DNA of 64,000 nucleotides from Kaistella soli. GTDB lineage: Bacteria; Bacteroidota; Bacteroidia; Flavobacteriales; Weeksellaceae. A program made the translations under genes and the position numbers. This document shows positions 1-8,522 of this stretch, piece by piece. The stretch covers positions 62,001 through 126,000 of the forward strand of contig NZ_JAHOPF010000006.1 in NCBI RefSeq assembly GCF_019038595.1. Reading direction: 5' to 3'. The notes under the pieces were generated by a model. It was not told where the DNA came from and searched no databases. It worked only from the letters and a program-made list of their open reading frames with translations. How positions within the stretch are numbered: position 1 is the stretch's first letter; each line of letters begins with the position of its first letter.

Positions 1-472
<472 letters not shown>

Positions 473-512
473 CTACTGTAAAAAATGAATCATTAATTAT
501 ACGTTTTCATAC

Positions 513-549
513 TAAAAAAAAGACACCTTACCACGATGATAAGATGTCC
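513..549 (-). terminator. Intrinsic terminator of the cytochrome c gene
   Basis: Stem arms at 522-530 and 540-548 (about 9 bp including G-U pairs on the minus-strand RNA), followed on that strand by a run of eight U. It lies 25 bp beyond the stop of the cytochrome c gene. Confidence 0.75.
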
Positions 550-573
550 CAATGAAAACAGTTAAATTTACAG

Positions 574-960
574 TTATTTCTTCATGGTTAAGATGTATTC
601 TACCATTTTCTTAGCATTGTCTTTGCTCATTCCGGTGTGAGGTGACATTGGGATTTCTCCCCAAACTCCTTTTCCGCCCTCAATAATTTTGGTTGCCAGT
701 TTATCAATATCTGCGTCCGTATATTTGGCTGCTACATCCTGATAAGATGGACCGACCAGTTTAGCGTCAATTTTGTGACAGGTAAGGCAGTCAGCACCTT
801 CAATAAGCGCCAGACCTTCATGTTTGCCGGCTGCTGCAGAATCCACTACTTTTAAGGTAGGTTCTTCCAGCATTACATTGCTTTCTTTATTAGGATCAAT
901 TGGCTTCTTACTGCATGATGCAACTGCGATTAATGAGCAAATTATCAAGTACTTATTCAT
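574..960 (-). CDS. Class I cytochrome c lipoprotein (c551/c552-like)
   Basis: Small periplasmic-side monoheme electron carrier, 128 residues. A signal peptide ends in lipobox VASC (Cys16), so it is predicted to be lipid-anchored. The heme site is CLTCH (58-62), followed by LVGPSYQDVAAKY, characteristic of the c551/c552 family, and Met105 in IPMSP is the likely axial ligand. The ATG at 960 is chosen because an in-frame TTG at 978 lies within the -7 box. The gene is divergent from the nos operon, 143 bp away, so it is a likely electron donor to nitrous oxide reductase or a terminal oxidase. The family is clear; the physiological partner is inferred. Confidence 0.9.
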   Translation of the reverse strand: MNKYLIICSLIAVASCSKKPIDPNKESNVMLEEPTLKVVDSAAAGKHEGLALIEGADCLTCHKIDAKLVGPSYQDVAAKYTDADIDKLATKIIEGGKGVWGEIPMSPHTGMSKDNAKKMVEYILTMKK

Positions 961-975
961 TGTTTTATTTTTTAT

Positions 976-983
976 CAAAATTA
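976..983 (-). promoter_or_regulatory. -7 box for the cytochrome c gene
   Basis: TAATTTTG on the minus strand matches TAnnTTTG, 15 bp before the ATG at 960. No TTG stands at the usual -33 distance. Confidence 0.5.
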
Positions 984-1037
984 TTTAATCTTCCTTAATC
1001 TTACTGTACAAATTTCGCGATAAAAGTCATATTAAGT

Positions 1038-1084
1038 GTATGACTGGGATCATACGCCCGTGAAACAAAATATCTCTACTTTTG
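1038..1084 (+). promoter_or_regulatory. nos operon promoter with Crp/Fnr-type operator
   Basis: A perfect inverted repeat GTATGA-N6-TCATAC occupies 1038-1055, the half-site arrangement of Crp/Fnr proteins (TGA-N6-TCA). A perfect -7 box TACTTTTG lies at 1077-1084. The operator centre (1046.5) is 30.5 bp before the -7 box, which puts it near -41.5 of the expected transcription start, the class II activator position. There is no TTG at -33, as expected for an activator-dependent promoter. Confidence 0.65.
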
Positions 1085-1103
1085 ATAGATAAATAATTAA
1101 AAT

Positions 1104-1595
1104 ATGAAAACAGTAAAGACTTTTGCATTCTCAATGCTCACTTTTGCACTTATCGCATGTGGAGGCGATAAGAAAACAGATTCAATCCCTACAGCGTCCA
1201 CTACAGAAACTACAACCGCTACTGCTGCTGCACCTGCCGACGCCAATGCGTATGATCCTAACAGAGGACTCGGCAAGCATGAAAATGTAGATGTAAGTAA
1301 ATTTGATCCTGCACTTGCTGCCTCCGGTAAAAAAGTAGCAGAAGTAAAATGTACCTCATGTCACAAACCTACAGAAGAAAAGTTAGTTGGTCCGGGATGG
1401 AAAGGCGTTACCCAGAGAAAAACCCCTGAGTGGATTATGAACTTCATCACCAACCCTGATCCAATGATTGATGTAGATCCTGAATTACAGAAACAGCTGG
1501 AACTTTGTTTGGTAAGAATGCCGAACCAAGGGCTTAATGATACTGAAGCAAGAGAAATCCTTGAGTACATGCGCGAAATTGACGGCGCAAAATAA
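1104..1595 (+). CDS. Cytochrome c lipoprotein, first gene of the nos operon
   Basis: Monoheme cytochrome c of 163 residues, probably feeding electrons to NosZ. The signal peptide ends at Cys19 (lipobox LIAC). A Thr/Ala-rich linker (about 25-50) tethers the heme domain. The heme site is CTSCH (83-87), followed by LVGPGWKGV, and Met139 in RMPNQGL is the probable sixth ligand. It lies 32 bp upstream of nosZ and begins right after the regulated promoter. It resembles the cytochromes that accompany clade II nos clusters (nosC1/nosC2 in Wolinella), but I do not assign a symbol. Confidence 0.9.
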   Translation: MKTVKTFAFSMLTFALIACGGDKKTDSIPTASTTETTTATAAAPADANAYDPNRGLGKHENVDVSKFDPALAASGKKVAEVKCTSCHKPTEEKLVGPGWKGVTQRKTPEWIMNFITNPDPMIDVDPELQKQLELCLVRMPNQGLNDTEAREILEYMREIDGAK

Positions 1596-1627
1596 TTTCC
1601 TAACCAGAAAACTTAATCAAATACATA

Positions 1628-3628
1628 ATGAAAAGTCTTAAATTATTTGGACTCTCTGCCATCGTTGCCCTAACTTCGCTGACAGGCTGTAAACCAAAAG
1701 GTACTGAAAACGCCGTAAGCGGCGATGCTGCACAAAAAGTTTATGTTGCTCCCGGAAAGTACGACGAGTTTTATAACTTTGTAAGTGGCGGCTTCAACGG
1801 ACAGGTCAACGTATACGGCTTGCCGAGCGGAAGACTGCTGAAAGTGCTTCCGGTATTTGCCCAAAACCCTGAAAACGGCTATGGATACAGCGAAGAAACC
1901 AAACCAATGCTTGAAACTTCTCACGGATTTATTCCTTGGGATGACCAACACCACCTTTCTCTTTCTCAGACTAAAGGAGAAGTAGACGGAAGATGGCTGT
2001 TCGCAAACGCCAACAACACTCCGCGTGTAGCAAGAATTGATCTTAAAACTTTCAAAACGGTAGAAATTCTGGAACTCCCGAATTCTGCCGGAAACCACTC
2101 CTCTCCTTTCCTCACAGAAAATACAGAGTATGTTGTGGCAGGTACCCGTTTTGCAGTTCCTACAGATGATGTGAACGGCGATGTTCCAATTAATTCATTC
2201 AAAGAAAATTTTAAAGGAGTACTTTCTTTCATTGGAATCAATCAGCAAAATGGCGACATGGACCTGTCTTTCCAGATTGAAGCTCCGGGAATCAATTTTG
2301 ACCTTTCCCATGCAGGAAAAGGAAAGTCCGGCGACTGGTTCTTTTTCTCCTGCTATAATTCTGAAAAAGCCAACACCCTGCTTGAAGTAAACGCGTCACA
2401 AAATGACAAAGACTTCATCATGGCAGTAAACTGGAAAAAAGCAGCTGAACTTGCCAAAGCAGGAAAAGGAAGAAAAGTAATCACTGAATACGCCCACAAT
2501 AAATGGGATGAAAGCACCCACAGTGCGACCTCTACCATGCAGAAAGAAGTTACCGTACTTTCAGTACAGGATATGCAGGATGCAATGTATTTAATTCCAT
2601 GTCCTAAATCTCCTCACGGATGTGACGTAGATCCTACAGGTGAATATATCGTAGGTTCAGGTAAACTGGCTGCACTGATCCCTGTTTTCAGTTTCGATAA
2701 AATTCAGAAAGCGATTGCTGACAAAGCATTTACCGGAGAATATGACGGTGTAAAAGTAATTAAATATGAAGCCGCACTTCACGGTGAAGTTCAAAAACCA
2801 GGTTTAGGACCGCTTCACACGGAGTTTGACGGAAAAGGTAATGCTTATACCTCGATGTTCGTATCTTCAGAAGTAGTGAAATGGAATATCAAAGATCTGA
2901 AAGTTCTCGACAGACAACCGACATTCTATTCCGTAGGTCACTTAATGATTCCTGGCGGTGATTCTGCAAAACCTTTCGGAAAATATCTGGTAGCTTATAA
3001 CAAAATTACCAAAGACAGATATTTGCCAACAGGTCCGGAATTGGCACAGTCTGCACAGTTATACGACATCAGCGGAGACAAAATGAAACTGCTGCTGGAT
3101 TTCCCGACATTTGGTGAACCCCATTATGCTCAGGCTCTTCCTGGTGACATGATTTCTAAAAATCAGGTGAAATTCTTCAAAATCGGAGACAACAAACACC
3201 CTTATGCCACCAAAGGCGAAGCGGAAAGTAAAGTGGTGAGAGAAGGAAACAAAGTGCATGTTTACATGACTTCCATCCGTTCTCACTTTGCACCGGATAA
3301 TATTGAAGGAATTAAAGTGGGTGACGAAGTTTACTTCCATGTAACCAATCTTGAACAGGACTGGGATGTGCCACACGGTTTCGCCATCAAAGGAAACCAG
3401 AATGCCGAACTCCTGATTATGCCTGGAGAAACCTGCACCCTGAAATGGGTTCCTAAAAAGGCAGGCATGTATCCAATGTACTGTACCGACTTCTGTAGCG
3501 CACTGCACCAGGAAATGCAGGGTTATGTAAGAGTTTCGCCTGCAGGCAGCAGCACCCCTTTAATTTATTCGTTAAACAATAAAAAGGACAATGCACAAAG
3601 CCCAGTGAAACCGGGAGAATCTAAATAA
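1628..3628 (+). CDS. nosZ: Nitrous oxide reductase, clade II (Sec-type)
   Basis: Reduces N2O to N2 at a CuZ four-copper site fed by CuA. The 666 residues form an N-terminal beta-propeller and a C-terminal cupredoxin domain. The CuA ligands are visible: His583 (VPHGF), then Cys619, Cys623, His627 and Met630 in YCTDFCSALHQEM. Propeller histidines occur in SPHGCDVDPTG and PLHTEF. There is no twin-arginine signal; instead a short Sec signal ends in LTGC (Cys21), so the enzyme is predicted to be a lipoprotein. A Sec signal with nosB and nosD downstream defines clade II (atypical) NosZ. An intrinsic terminator follows directly. Confidence 0.98.
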   Translation: MKSLKLFGLSAIVALTSLTGCKPKGTENAVSGDAAQKVYVAPGKYDEFYNFVSGGFNGQVNVYGLPSGRLLKVLPVFAQNPENGYGYSEETKPMLETSHGFIPWDDQHHLSLSQTKGEVDGRWLFANANNTPRVARIDLKTFKTVEILELPNSAGNHSSPFLTENTEYVVAGTRFAVPTDDVNGDVPINSFKENFKGVLSFIGINQQNGDMDLSFQIEAPGINFDLSHAGKGKSGDWFFFSCYNSEKANTLLEVNASQNDKDFIMAVNWKKAAELAKAGKGRKVITEYAHNKWDESTHSATSTMQKEVTVLSVQDMQDAMYLIPCPKSPHGCDVDPTGEYIVGSGKLAALIPVFSFDKIQKAIADKAFTGEYDGVKVIKYEAALHGEVQKPGLGPLHTEFDGKGNAYTSMFVSSEVVKWNIKDLKVLDRQPTFYSVGHLMIPGGDSAKPFGKYLVAYNKITKDRYLPTGPELAQSAQLYDISGDKMKLLLDFPTFGEPHYAQALPGDMISKNQVKFFKIGDNKHPYATKGEAESKVVREGNKVHVYMTSIRSHFAPDNIEGIKVGDEVYFHVTNLEQDWDVPHGFAIKGNQNAELLIMPGETCTLKWVPKKAGMYPMYCTDFCSALHQEMQGYVRVSPAGSSTPLIYSLNNKKDNAQSPVKPGESK

Positions 3629-3640
3629 AATTCAGAAATT

Positions 3641-3667
3641 AAAGGGCAGAGATTTCTGCCCTTTTTT
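3641..3667 (+). terminator. Intrinsic terminator between nosZ and nosB
   Basis: GGGCAGA (3644-3650), a 4-nt loop and TCTGCCC (3655-3661), flanked by AAA/TTT and followed by TTTTTT. It ends about 12 bp before the ATG of the next nos gene, so it likely attenuates transcription within the operon. Confidence 0.85.
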
Positions 3668-3679
3668 AATCTACAGAAA

Positions 3680-4264
3680 ATGAAAACTCATTCATTACAC
3701 AAAATCTCAAGAATTGCATTAGCCGTTTGCGGAATCGGTCTGGTGATTTCCATCTTCGTGCCCATGTGGGCCATTTATCTTCAGGCTCCGCAGTACCCTG
3801 AAGGCTTATCAATGTTCTTATGGTCCAACAAAATTACCGGAGACTATCAGATCATCAACGGACTGAACCATTATATTGGTATGAAAACCATTCATCAGGA
3901 AGATTTCTGGGAATTCCATATTCTTCCTTATGCTTTGGGATTTTTCGCTGTGCTTTGTTTTATTGCAGCCTGGCTGAACAAAAAATTATGGCTTTACATC
4001 ACCGCAGTTTTATTCCTGATTTTCGGGGTGGCCTTTATGGTTGATTTTTGGCTTTGGGAGTACGATTACGGTCACAACCTTGATCCGAATGCGGCCATTG
4101 TAGTTCCGGGCATGTCGTATCAGCCGCCGCTCATCGGTTTCAAACAGCTCCTGAATTTCGGTGCGTATTCTTATCCTGATATTGGGGGAAGTATCATGTT
4201 TGGAGTTGCTGTTATTTTGGTTATCTTAGCATTTATTGAGTTCAGAAAACCCAAAACAGACTAA
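3680..4264 (+). CDS. nosB: NosB-like membrane protein of the clade II nos cluster
   Basis: A 194-residue protein with four predicted membrane helices (about 10-32, 80-98, 102-123, 168-188) and a conserved-looking extracytoplasmic stretch with YPEGL and NGLNHYIGM. It lies directly after nosZ, where atypical nos clusters carry nosB, a membrane protein of unknown role needed with or near the reductase. I assign the name from position and topology; the exact function is unknown. It may act in electron transfer to NosZ or in its maturation. Confidence 0.7.
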   Translation: MKTHSLHKISRIALAVCGIGLVISIFVPMWAIYLQAPQYPEGLSMFLWSNKITGDYQIINGLNHYIGMKTIHQEDFWEFHILPYALGFFAVLCFIAAWLNKKLWLYITAVLFLIFGVAFMVDFWLWEYDYGHNLDPNAAIVVPGMSYQPPLIGFKQLLNFGAYSYPDIGGSIMFGVAVILVILAFIEFRKPKTD

Positions 4265-4298
4265 GTTTTCAATTATTAATTACTAAATTTTTAACCAT

Positions 4299-4709
4299 AT
4301 GAAATTCACCAAAACTTTAATCATTGCAGCGTCAGTTTTCGCTATAATGTCATGTCAGAAAAGCGGTCCCAGAGATTTCCTTCTTGGGAAAGACCAGTGC
4401 GACAACTGCAAAATGACGATTACCGAATTAAAATATGCCGCTGAACTGCTGACCGACAAAGGAAGAGCCTACAAATTTGATGACCTCAACTGTATGACCA
4501 TGTATGAAAGCTCTAATCCTGATAAAGCGAAGAATGCGAAAACCTACGTCATTGACGCACCTTCAGGAAAATTTCTGGAGAAATCCAAAGCTACGCTGGT
4601 TAAAGGAGGAAGCATAAAATCTCCGATGGGCGGCAATACCCAGGCTTTCCAGGACAAAAATGCAGCACAGAAAGCCGCAGCAGCTCTTGGCGCAAGTATC
4701 ATTAAATAA
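4299..4709 (+). CDS. nosL: NosL copper chaperone lipoprotein
   Basis: NosL delivers Cu(I) to apo-NosZ on the periplasmic side. The 136-residue protein has a lipoprotein signal ending at Cys19 (IMSC), then DQCDNCKM (Cys34, Cys37, Met39), the NosL copper-binding motif, a second conserved patch DDLNCM around Cys65, and SPMGG near Met110. Its ATG is 34 bp after nosB, and nosD starts 6 bp after its stop, so the two are probably co-translated. Confidence 0.95.
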   Translation: MKFTKTLIIAASVFAIMSCQKSGPRDFLLGKDQCDNCKMTITELKYAAELLTDKGRAYKFDDLNCMTMYESSNPDKAKNAKTYVIDAPSGKFLEKSKATLVKGGSIKSPMGGNTQAFQDKNAAQKAAAALGASIIK

Positions 4710-4715
4710 GTTATT

Positions 4716-5942
4716 ATGTTCAGATTATTGTTTTTGTTTTTTCCTGTCTTTATCTTCTCAAAGGTTCTGAAAGTGGGAAAAAACGAACAGTTTAAAACCA
4801 TCAAACAAGCTGTCGCCGCATCCAAAAGTGGCGACAGTATTTTAGTGGGAAGCGGCGTTTACAGAGAAGGCAACATCAGCATCACCAAACCGCTGTCGCT
4901 CATCGGAATCGGAAGACCGGTTCTGGACGGACAGATGAAATATGAAATTGTGTCTTTCCGCGCGAACAATATTGTACTTAAAGGTTTTAAAATCATCAAT
5001 TCCGGTGAAGACGAAATAAAAAACATCGGTGCGGTAAGGCTTTACAACAGCCAGTATTCAACGGTAGAAAACAATATTTTCGAAAACAATTATTTCGGGA
5101 TTTATATACAGCGCGGTTACCGGTGTCTGATTCAGAATAACCGGATTACCTCAACACGCGCCACTTCACAGGAAGGAAGCGGGGACGGAATCCACGCCTG
5201 GGTAAGCGAAGAAATCTGGATTAAAAACAATTATATTGAAGGTCATAAAGACGGCATTTACCTCGAAAAAGTCATTAACTCCTATATTTACCATAATTAT
5301 TCCAAAAAAAATCTGAGATATGGTTTGCATTTCATGTCGTCGAATGATGATGTGTATGTGAACAATACCTTTGATAATAACAACGCGGGAGTTGCCGTGA
5401 TGTACAGTAATAACGTGGGAATGGTGGGAAATAATTTCATCAACAACTGGGGCGATGCCAATTATGGTTTGCTGCTGAAAGATATTTCTTTCAGTAAAAT
5501 TAAAAACAACAGATTCCATAACAATACGACAGCTATTTTCCTGGACGGCGCGACCAAAGTGGACTTATTAAAAAATGATTTCGAAAATAACGGCTGGGGC
5601 ATGAAAATCAATTCCAACTGTATGGAAAATAAAATCATCAACAATAATTTCGTCAACAACACTTTCGATGTAAGCACAAGCGGATCGATGACCATGAACG
5701 ATTTCAAAAGAAATTACTGGGACAAATACGAAGGTTATGACCTTGATAAAGACAAAATTGGCGACGTCCCCTTTCATCCGCTGAGCTTATACTCGGTTTT
5801 GGTGGAAAACAATCCGTCGGTAATGCTTCTTTTTAGAACATTTTTCGTCGATCTTCTCGACAGAACCGAAAAAATAATCCCCAGTTTAACGCCCGAAAAT
5901 TTCGTGGACGAGCAGCCTTTAATGAAGAAAGTGAAACTGTAA
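4716..5942 (+). CDS. nosD: NosD, periplasmic beta-helix copper-insertion protein
   Basis: NosD works with the NosFY transporter to assemble the CuZ site of NosZ. This 408-residue copy has a signal peptide (about 1-15) and then a right-handed beta-helix made of CASH repeats (many N-N-x-F and G-I/V-x-V units from about 85 to 300), with the NYWDKYEGYDLDKDKIGD segment typical of the NosD C-terminus. It follows nosL by 6 bp and precedes nosF by 51 bp. Confidence 0.95.
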   Translation: MFRLLFLFFPVFIFSKVLKVGKNEQFKTIKQAVAASKSGDSILVGSGVYREGNISITKPLSLIGIGRPVLDGQMKYEIVSFRANNIVLKGFKIINSGEDEIKNIGAVRLYNSQYSTVENNIFENNYFGIYIQRGYRCLIQNNRITSTRATSQEGSGDGIHAWVSEEIWIKNNYIEGHKDGIYLEKVINSYIYHNYSKKNLRYGLHFMSSNDDVYVNNTFDNNNAGVAVMYSNNVGMVGNNFINNWGDANYGLLLKDISFSKIKNNRFHNNTTAIFLDGATKVDLLKNDFENNGWGMKINSNCMENKIINNNFVNNTFDVSTSGSMTMNDFKRNYWDKYEGYDLDKDKIGDVPFHPLSLYSVLVENNPSVMLLFRTFFVDLLDRTEKIIPSLTPENFVDEQPLMKKVKL

Positions 5943-5993
5943 AGAAGCAGAATTTTCTGTCCATCCCACAAAAAAACATCCTGACCTCCTGAC

Positions 5994-6710
5994 ATGATAG
6001 AAATAAAAAACCTAACTAAAAAATTCAACAGATTCACCGCATTGGACGGTCTGAACCTTTCATTTACCAACGGAAAATCCATCGCACTGATTGGTCCCAA
6101 CGGCTGCGGAAAAACCACACTGATCAAGTGTATTTTAGGTTTAAATGTTGTGGAAAACGGCGATATTCTGGTGGACGGAAAGAGCGTAAAAGACGATTAT
6201 CTTTACCGCAAAGATATCGGGTACATGCCGCAAATCGGAAGATATCCGGAAAACATGACCATTGAGCAGACCATCAGAATGATCAAAGATACCCGCAAAA
6301 TTTCGGAAACGCATCTGGATACAGAACTGGTAGAAGATTTTGAACTTGAAAAAATCTACGATAAAAAAATGGGCAACCTTTCCGGCGGAACAACGCAGAA
6401 AGTAAGCGCGGTGCTGGCTTTTATGTTCGATCCGAAAATTATTATTCTTGACGAACCTACTGCCGGCCTTGATCCGCTGGCTTCAGAGATTCTGAAAAAT
6501 AAGATCATCAAAGAGAAAAACAAAGGAAAACTCATCATCATCACTTCGCATCTTCTCAGTGAGCTGGATGATATTGTAAGCGAAATTGTTTTCATGAACG
6601 AAGGAAAAATCATTGTACAGCAATCAGTTTCCGAACTCATGACCGACACCAATTCAGACAAAATTTCAGACTCCATCATCAGTATTTTAAAAGAAATGAA
6701 AAACAGATAA
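5994..6710 (+). CDS. nosF: NosF, ABC transporter ATPase
   Basis: Cytoplasmic ATPase of the NosDFY complex. Of 238 residues, Walker A is GPNGCGKTT (34-42), the Q-loop follows YMPQ near 80, the ABC signature is LSGGT (129-133) and Walker B is IIILDEP (149-155), followed by the H-loop TSH. The length is typical for a single-domain ABC ATPase. It lies between nosD and nosY. Confidence 0.95.
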   Translation: MIEIKNLTKKFNRFTALDGLNLSFTNGKSIALIGPNGCGKTTLIKCILGLNVVENGDILVDGKSVKDDYLYRKDIGYMPQIGRYPENMTIEQTIRMIKDTRKISETHLDTELVEDFELEKIYDKKMGNLSGGTTQKVSAVLAFMFDPKIIILDEPTAGLDPLASEILKNKIIKEKNKGKLIIITSHLLSELDDIVSEIVFMNEGKIIVQQSVSELMTDTNSDKISDSIISILKEMKNR

Positions 6711-6765
6711 TTCATCACTGTATTTAATTGTTTAGAAAACTAATCCCCGGCTTTAACCACATACC

Positions 6766-7533
6766 ATGAATAAGATTGCACGCTTCATCCTTTTTGATAT
6801 TTTAAAAAACAAAACCGTTATTTTTTATACCGTTCTGCTTTTCATCATTTCCTGGTCGGTTCTCGGCCTTGAAAGCAATTACACGAAAGCGACCTTGAGT
6901 TTACTGAATGTCGTTTTACTGGTTATTCCTTTGGTAAGCATTGTGTTTTCGACCATTTACGTGTACAACAGCAGCCAGTTTATCGAACTGCTGCTCAGCC
7001 AGCCTGTTCCCCGGGTGAAAATCTGGTTCAATATATTTCTCGGACTTTCCACGGCTTTGGTTCTGGCATTCCTTATCGGATGCGGGATTCCGATATTGCT
7101 GTATTCTTCGATTGAGACAGGGTTTTCACTCATTATTATCGGAATTTTACTCTCCGTTATTTTCACTTCATTTGCGATGCTCTCCGCGATTATAAGCCGC
7201 GACCGCGCAAAAGGAATCGGGATTTCTATTTTTATCTGGCTCTTCTTCAGCATTATTTACGACGGAATGCTGCTGGTTCTGATGTTCCAGTTTGCGGATT
7301 ATCCTATTGAAGGAATTATGGCAACACTTGCAGGTTTAAATCCTGTCGGCCTGTCCCGCATTTTCGTATTGCTTCAGCTGAATATTTCCGCAATGTTGGG
7401 ATATTCCGGGGCGGTTTTTCAGCAGGTTTTCGGTTCCGGCGGCGGCATGGGAATTTCAATGTTGGTGTTATTGATTTGGGCAACCGTTCCATTTGTTCTG
7501 TCTTTGATTAAATTCAACAGAAAGGATTTATAG
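6766..7533 (+). CDS. nosY: NosY, ABC-2 type permease
   Basis: Membrane subunit that pairs with NosF; a dimer of NosY holds NosD on the periplasmic face. The 255 residues contain six predicted helices (about 15-33, 43-68, 98-120, 122-143, 152-176, 228-248) and the QPVPR coupling segment typical of ABC-2 permeases. It is the last nos gene; no terminator is visible after it, so read-through into the FAS1 gene is possible. Confidence 0.93.
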   Translation: MNKIARFILFDILKNKTVIFYTVLLFIISWSVLGLESNYTKATLSLLNVVLLVIPLVSIVFSTIYVYNSSQFIELLLSQPVPRVKIWFNIFLGLSTALVLAFLIGCGIPILLYSSIETGFSLIIIGILLSVIFTSFAMLSAIISRDRAKGIGISIFIWLFFSIIYDGMLLVLMFQFADYPIEGIMATLAGLNPVGLSRIFVLLQLNISAMLGYSGAVFQQVFGSGGGMGISMLVLLIWATVPFVLSLIKFNRKDL

Positions 7534-7588
7534 AAAGATTTTCAATTCCCTTACAAACTGATAAATATCACATTATCAAATCATTAAA

Positions 7589-7633
7589 TATGATTTCAGT
7601 CATACAGATTGTCATAAGTTCACTGTAAATTTA
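7589..7633 (+). promoter_or_regulatory. Promoter of the FAS1 gene with Crp/Fnr-type operator
   Basis: TATGA-N6-TCATA at 7589-7604 repeats the nos operator. The -7-like box TAAATTTA lies at 7626-7633, so the operator centre (7596.5) is 29.5 bp upstream, nearly the same geometry as at the nos promoter. Confidence 0.6.
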
Positions 7634-7649
7634 TAAAAAATTATAGCAG

Positions 7650-8201
7650 ATGAAAAAGTCAATCCTTATTCTGGGCATCATTGGATTTGCCCTTGTTTCC
7701 TGTAAAAAGAACGAAACAGTAACCAGTGTAAATCCTGAAACCGCCACCGAAGCAGCTGCTCACGGACAGGAAGGAGTTCAGGATGATGATTCCAACCCGA
7801 ATATTGTACAGCTGGCCTCAAAAAACCCTGATTTATCCACGCTGGTAACAGCAGTGCAGGCAGCAGGTTTAACGACCTCTCTCAGCAATGCCGGTCCTTT
7901 CACGGTTTTCGCCCCGTTGAATTCTGCATTTGACAAACTTCCTGCAGGCACCGTAGAAGGGCTTTTAAAACCTGAAAAAGCCAACGATTTATCCGATATT
8001 CTGGGCTATCACACTTACGTGGGTGTTATTAAAGAAGAAAACATGTCTGACGGACAAAGTCTGGGAATGGTAAACGGAAAAAACATCAAAATCACCATCG
8101 TAGACGGAAAACCTGTTATCAACGGAAAAGCTAAAATTGTAGCTACTGTTCCGGCTTCAAACGGAATTGTCTACGCCATTGATGAAGTTTTAATCCCATA
8201 A
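7650..8201 (+). CDS. Fasciclin (FAS1) domain lipoprotein
   Basis: A 183-residue lipoprotein (signal ending in LVSC, Cys18) with one FAS1 domain. The H1 motif region is visible as AGPFTVFAPLNSAFDKLPAGTV and the H2 region as ANGIVYAIDEVLIP. FAS1 domains mediate adhesion or ligand binding; here the role is unknown. Control by the same predicted operator as nosZ and position at the end of the nos operon suggest a role in N-oxide respiration or cell-envelope changes under low oxygen. A strong terminator follows. Confidence 0.9.
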   Translation: MKKSILILGIIGFALVSCKKNETVTSVNPETATEAAAHGQEGVQDDDSNPNIVQLASKNPDLSTLVTAVQAAGLTTSLSNAGPFTVFAPLNSAFDKLPAGTVEGLLKPEKANDLSDILGYHTYVGVIKEENMSDGQSLGMVNGKNIKITIVDGKPVINGKAKIVATVPASNGIVYAIDEVLIP

Positions 8202-8239
8202 AAAAAATAGTGATCTTTAGTTTTTAAATTTAATGTTGA

Positions 8240-8276
8240 AATGGCTTTCAAAAATATTTTGAAAGCCATTTTTTTT
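8240..8276 (+). terminator. Intrinsic terminator after the FAS1 gene
   Basis: A 14-bp stem (8240-8253 with 8257-8270, loop of 3) followed by eight T. It closes the nos/FAS1 transcription region. Confidence 0.9.
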
Positions 8277-8322
8277 GATCTTAATTCAAATTTACTTTAC
8301 TATTCTGTCTTCGTTTTACCTC

Positions 8323-8517
8323 TATTGAAAGCAGCTTCTACAGCGAGCTCCGTAGGAGCGAACACTTTTGTAGAAACAATCCGAATTAATTTACTATTCT
8401 TCTTGGTTTTAAATTTGCTGAAAACCGTTTCTGAAGCAAGCTCCGTAGGAGCGAACACTTTGTAGAAATGATCCCAATTCTATGTAAAATGAGCTCCGTA
8501 GGAGCGACCTCTTTTAG
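8323..8517. repeat. Three copies of a palindromic REP-like repeat
   Basis: The palindrome GCTCCGTAGGAGC occurs at 8347-8359, 8440-8452 and 8493-8505. Copies 1 and 2 share a longer unit of about 55 bp continuing into GAACACTTT.GTAGAAA; copy 3 is shorter. The 320-bp gap between the convergent FAS1 and membrane-protein genes holds only this array and the terminator. A 74-codon open frame across the array consists of repeat sequence and is not considered a gene. Confidence 0.8.
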
Positions 8518-8522
8518 ATAAG

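Noticed and set aside
1038..1055. Classical FNR site (TTGAT-N4-ATCAA)
   Set aside because: The half-site is TATGA, not TTGAT, and the regulator has no cysteines for an iron-sulfur cluster.
8241..8465. 74-codon open frame after the FAS1 gene
   Set aside because: It begins inside the terminator hairpin and its repeated ASSVGANT segments are the REP-like repeat read as protein.
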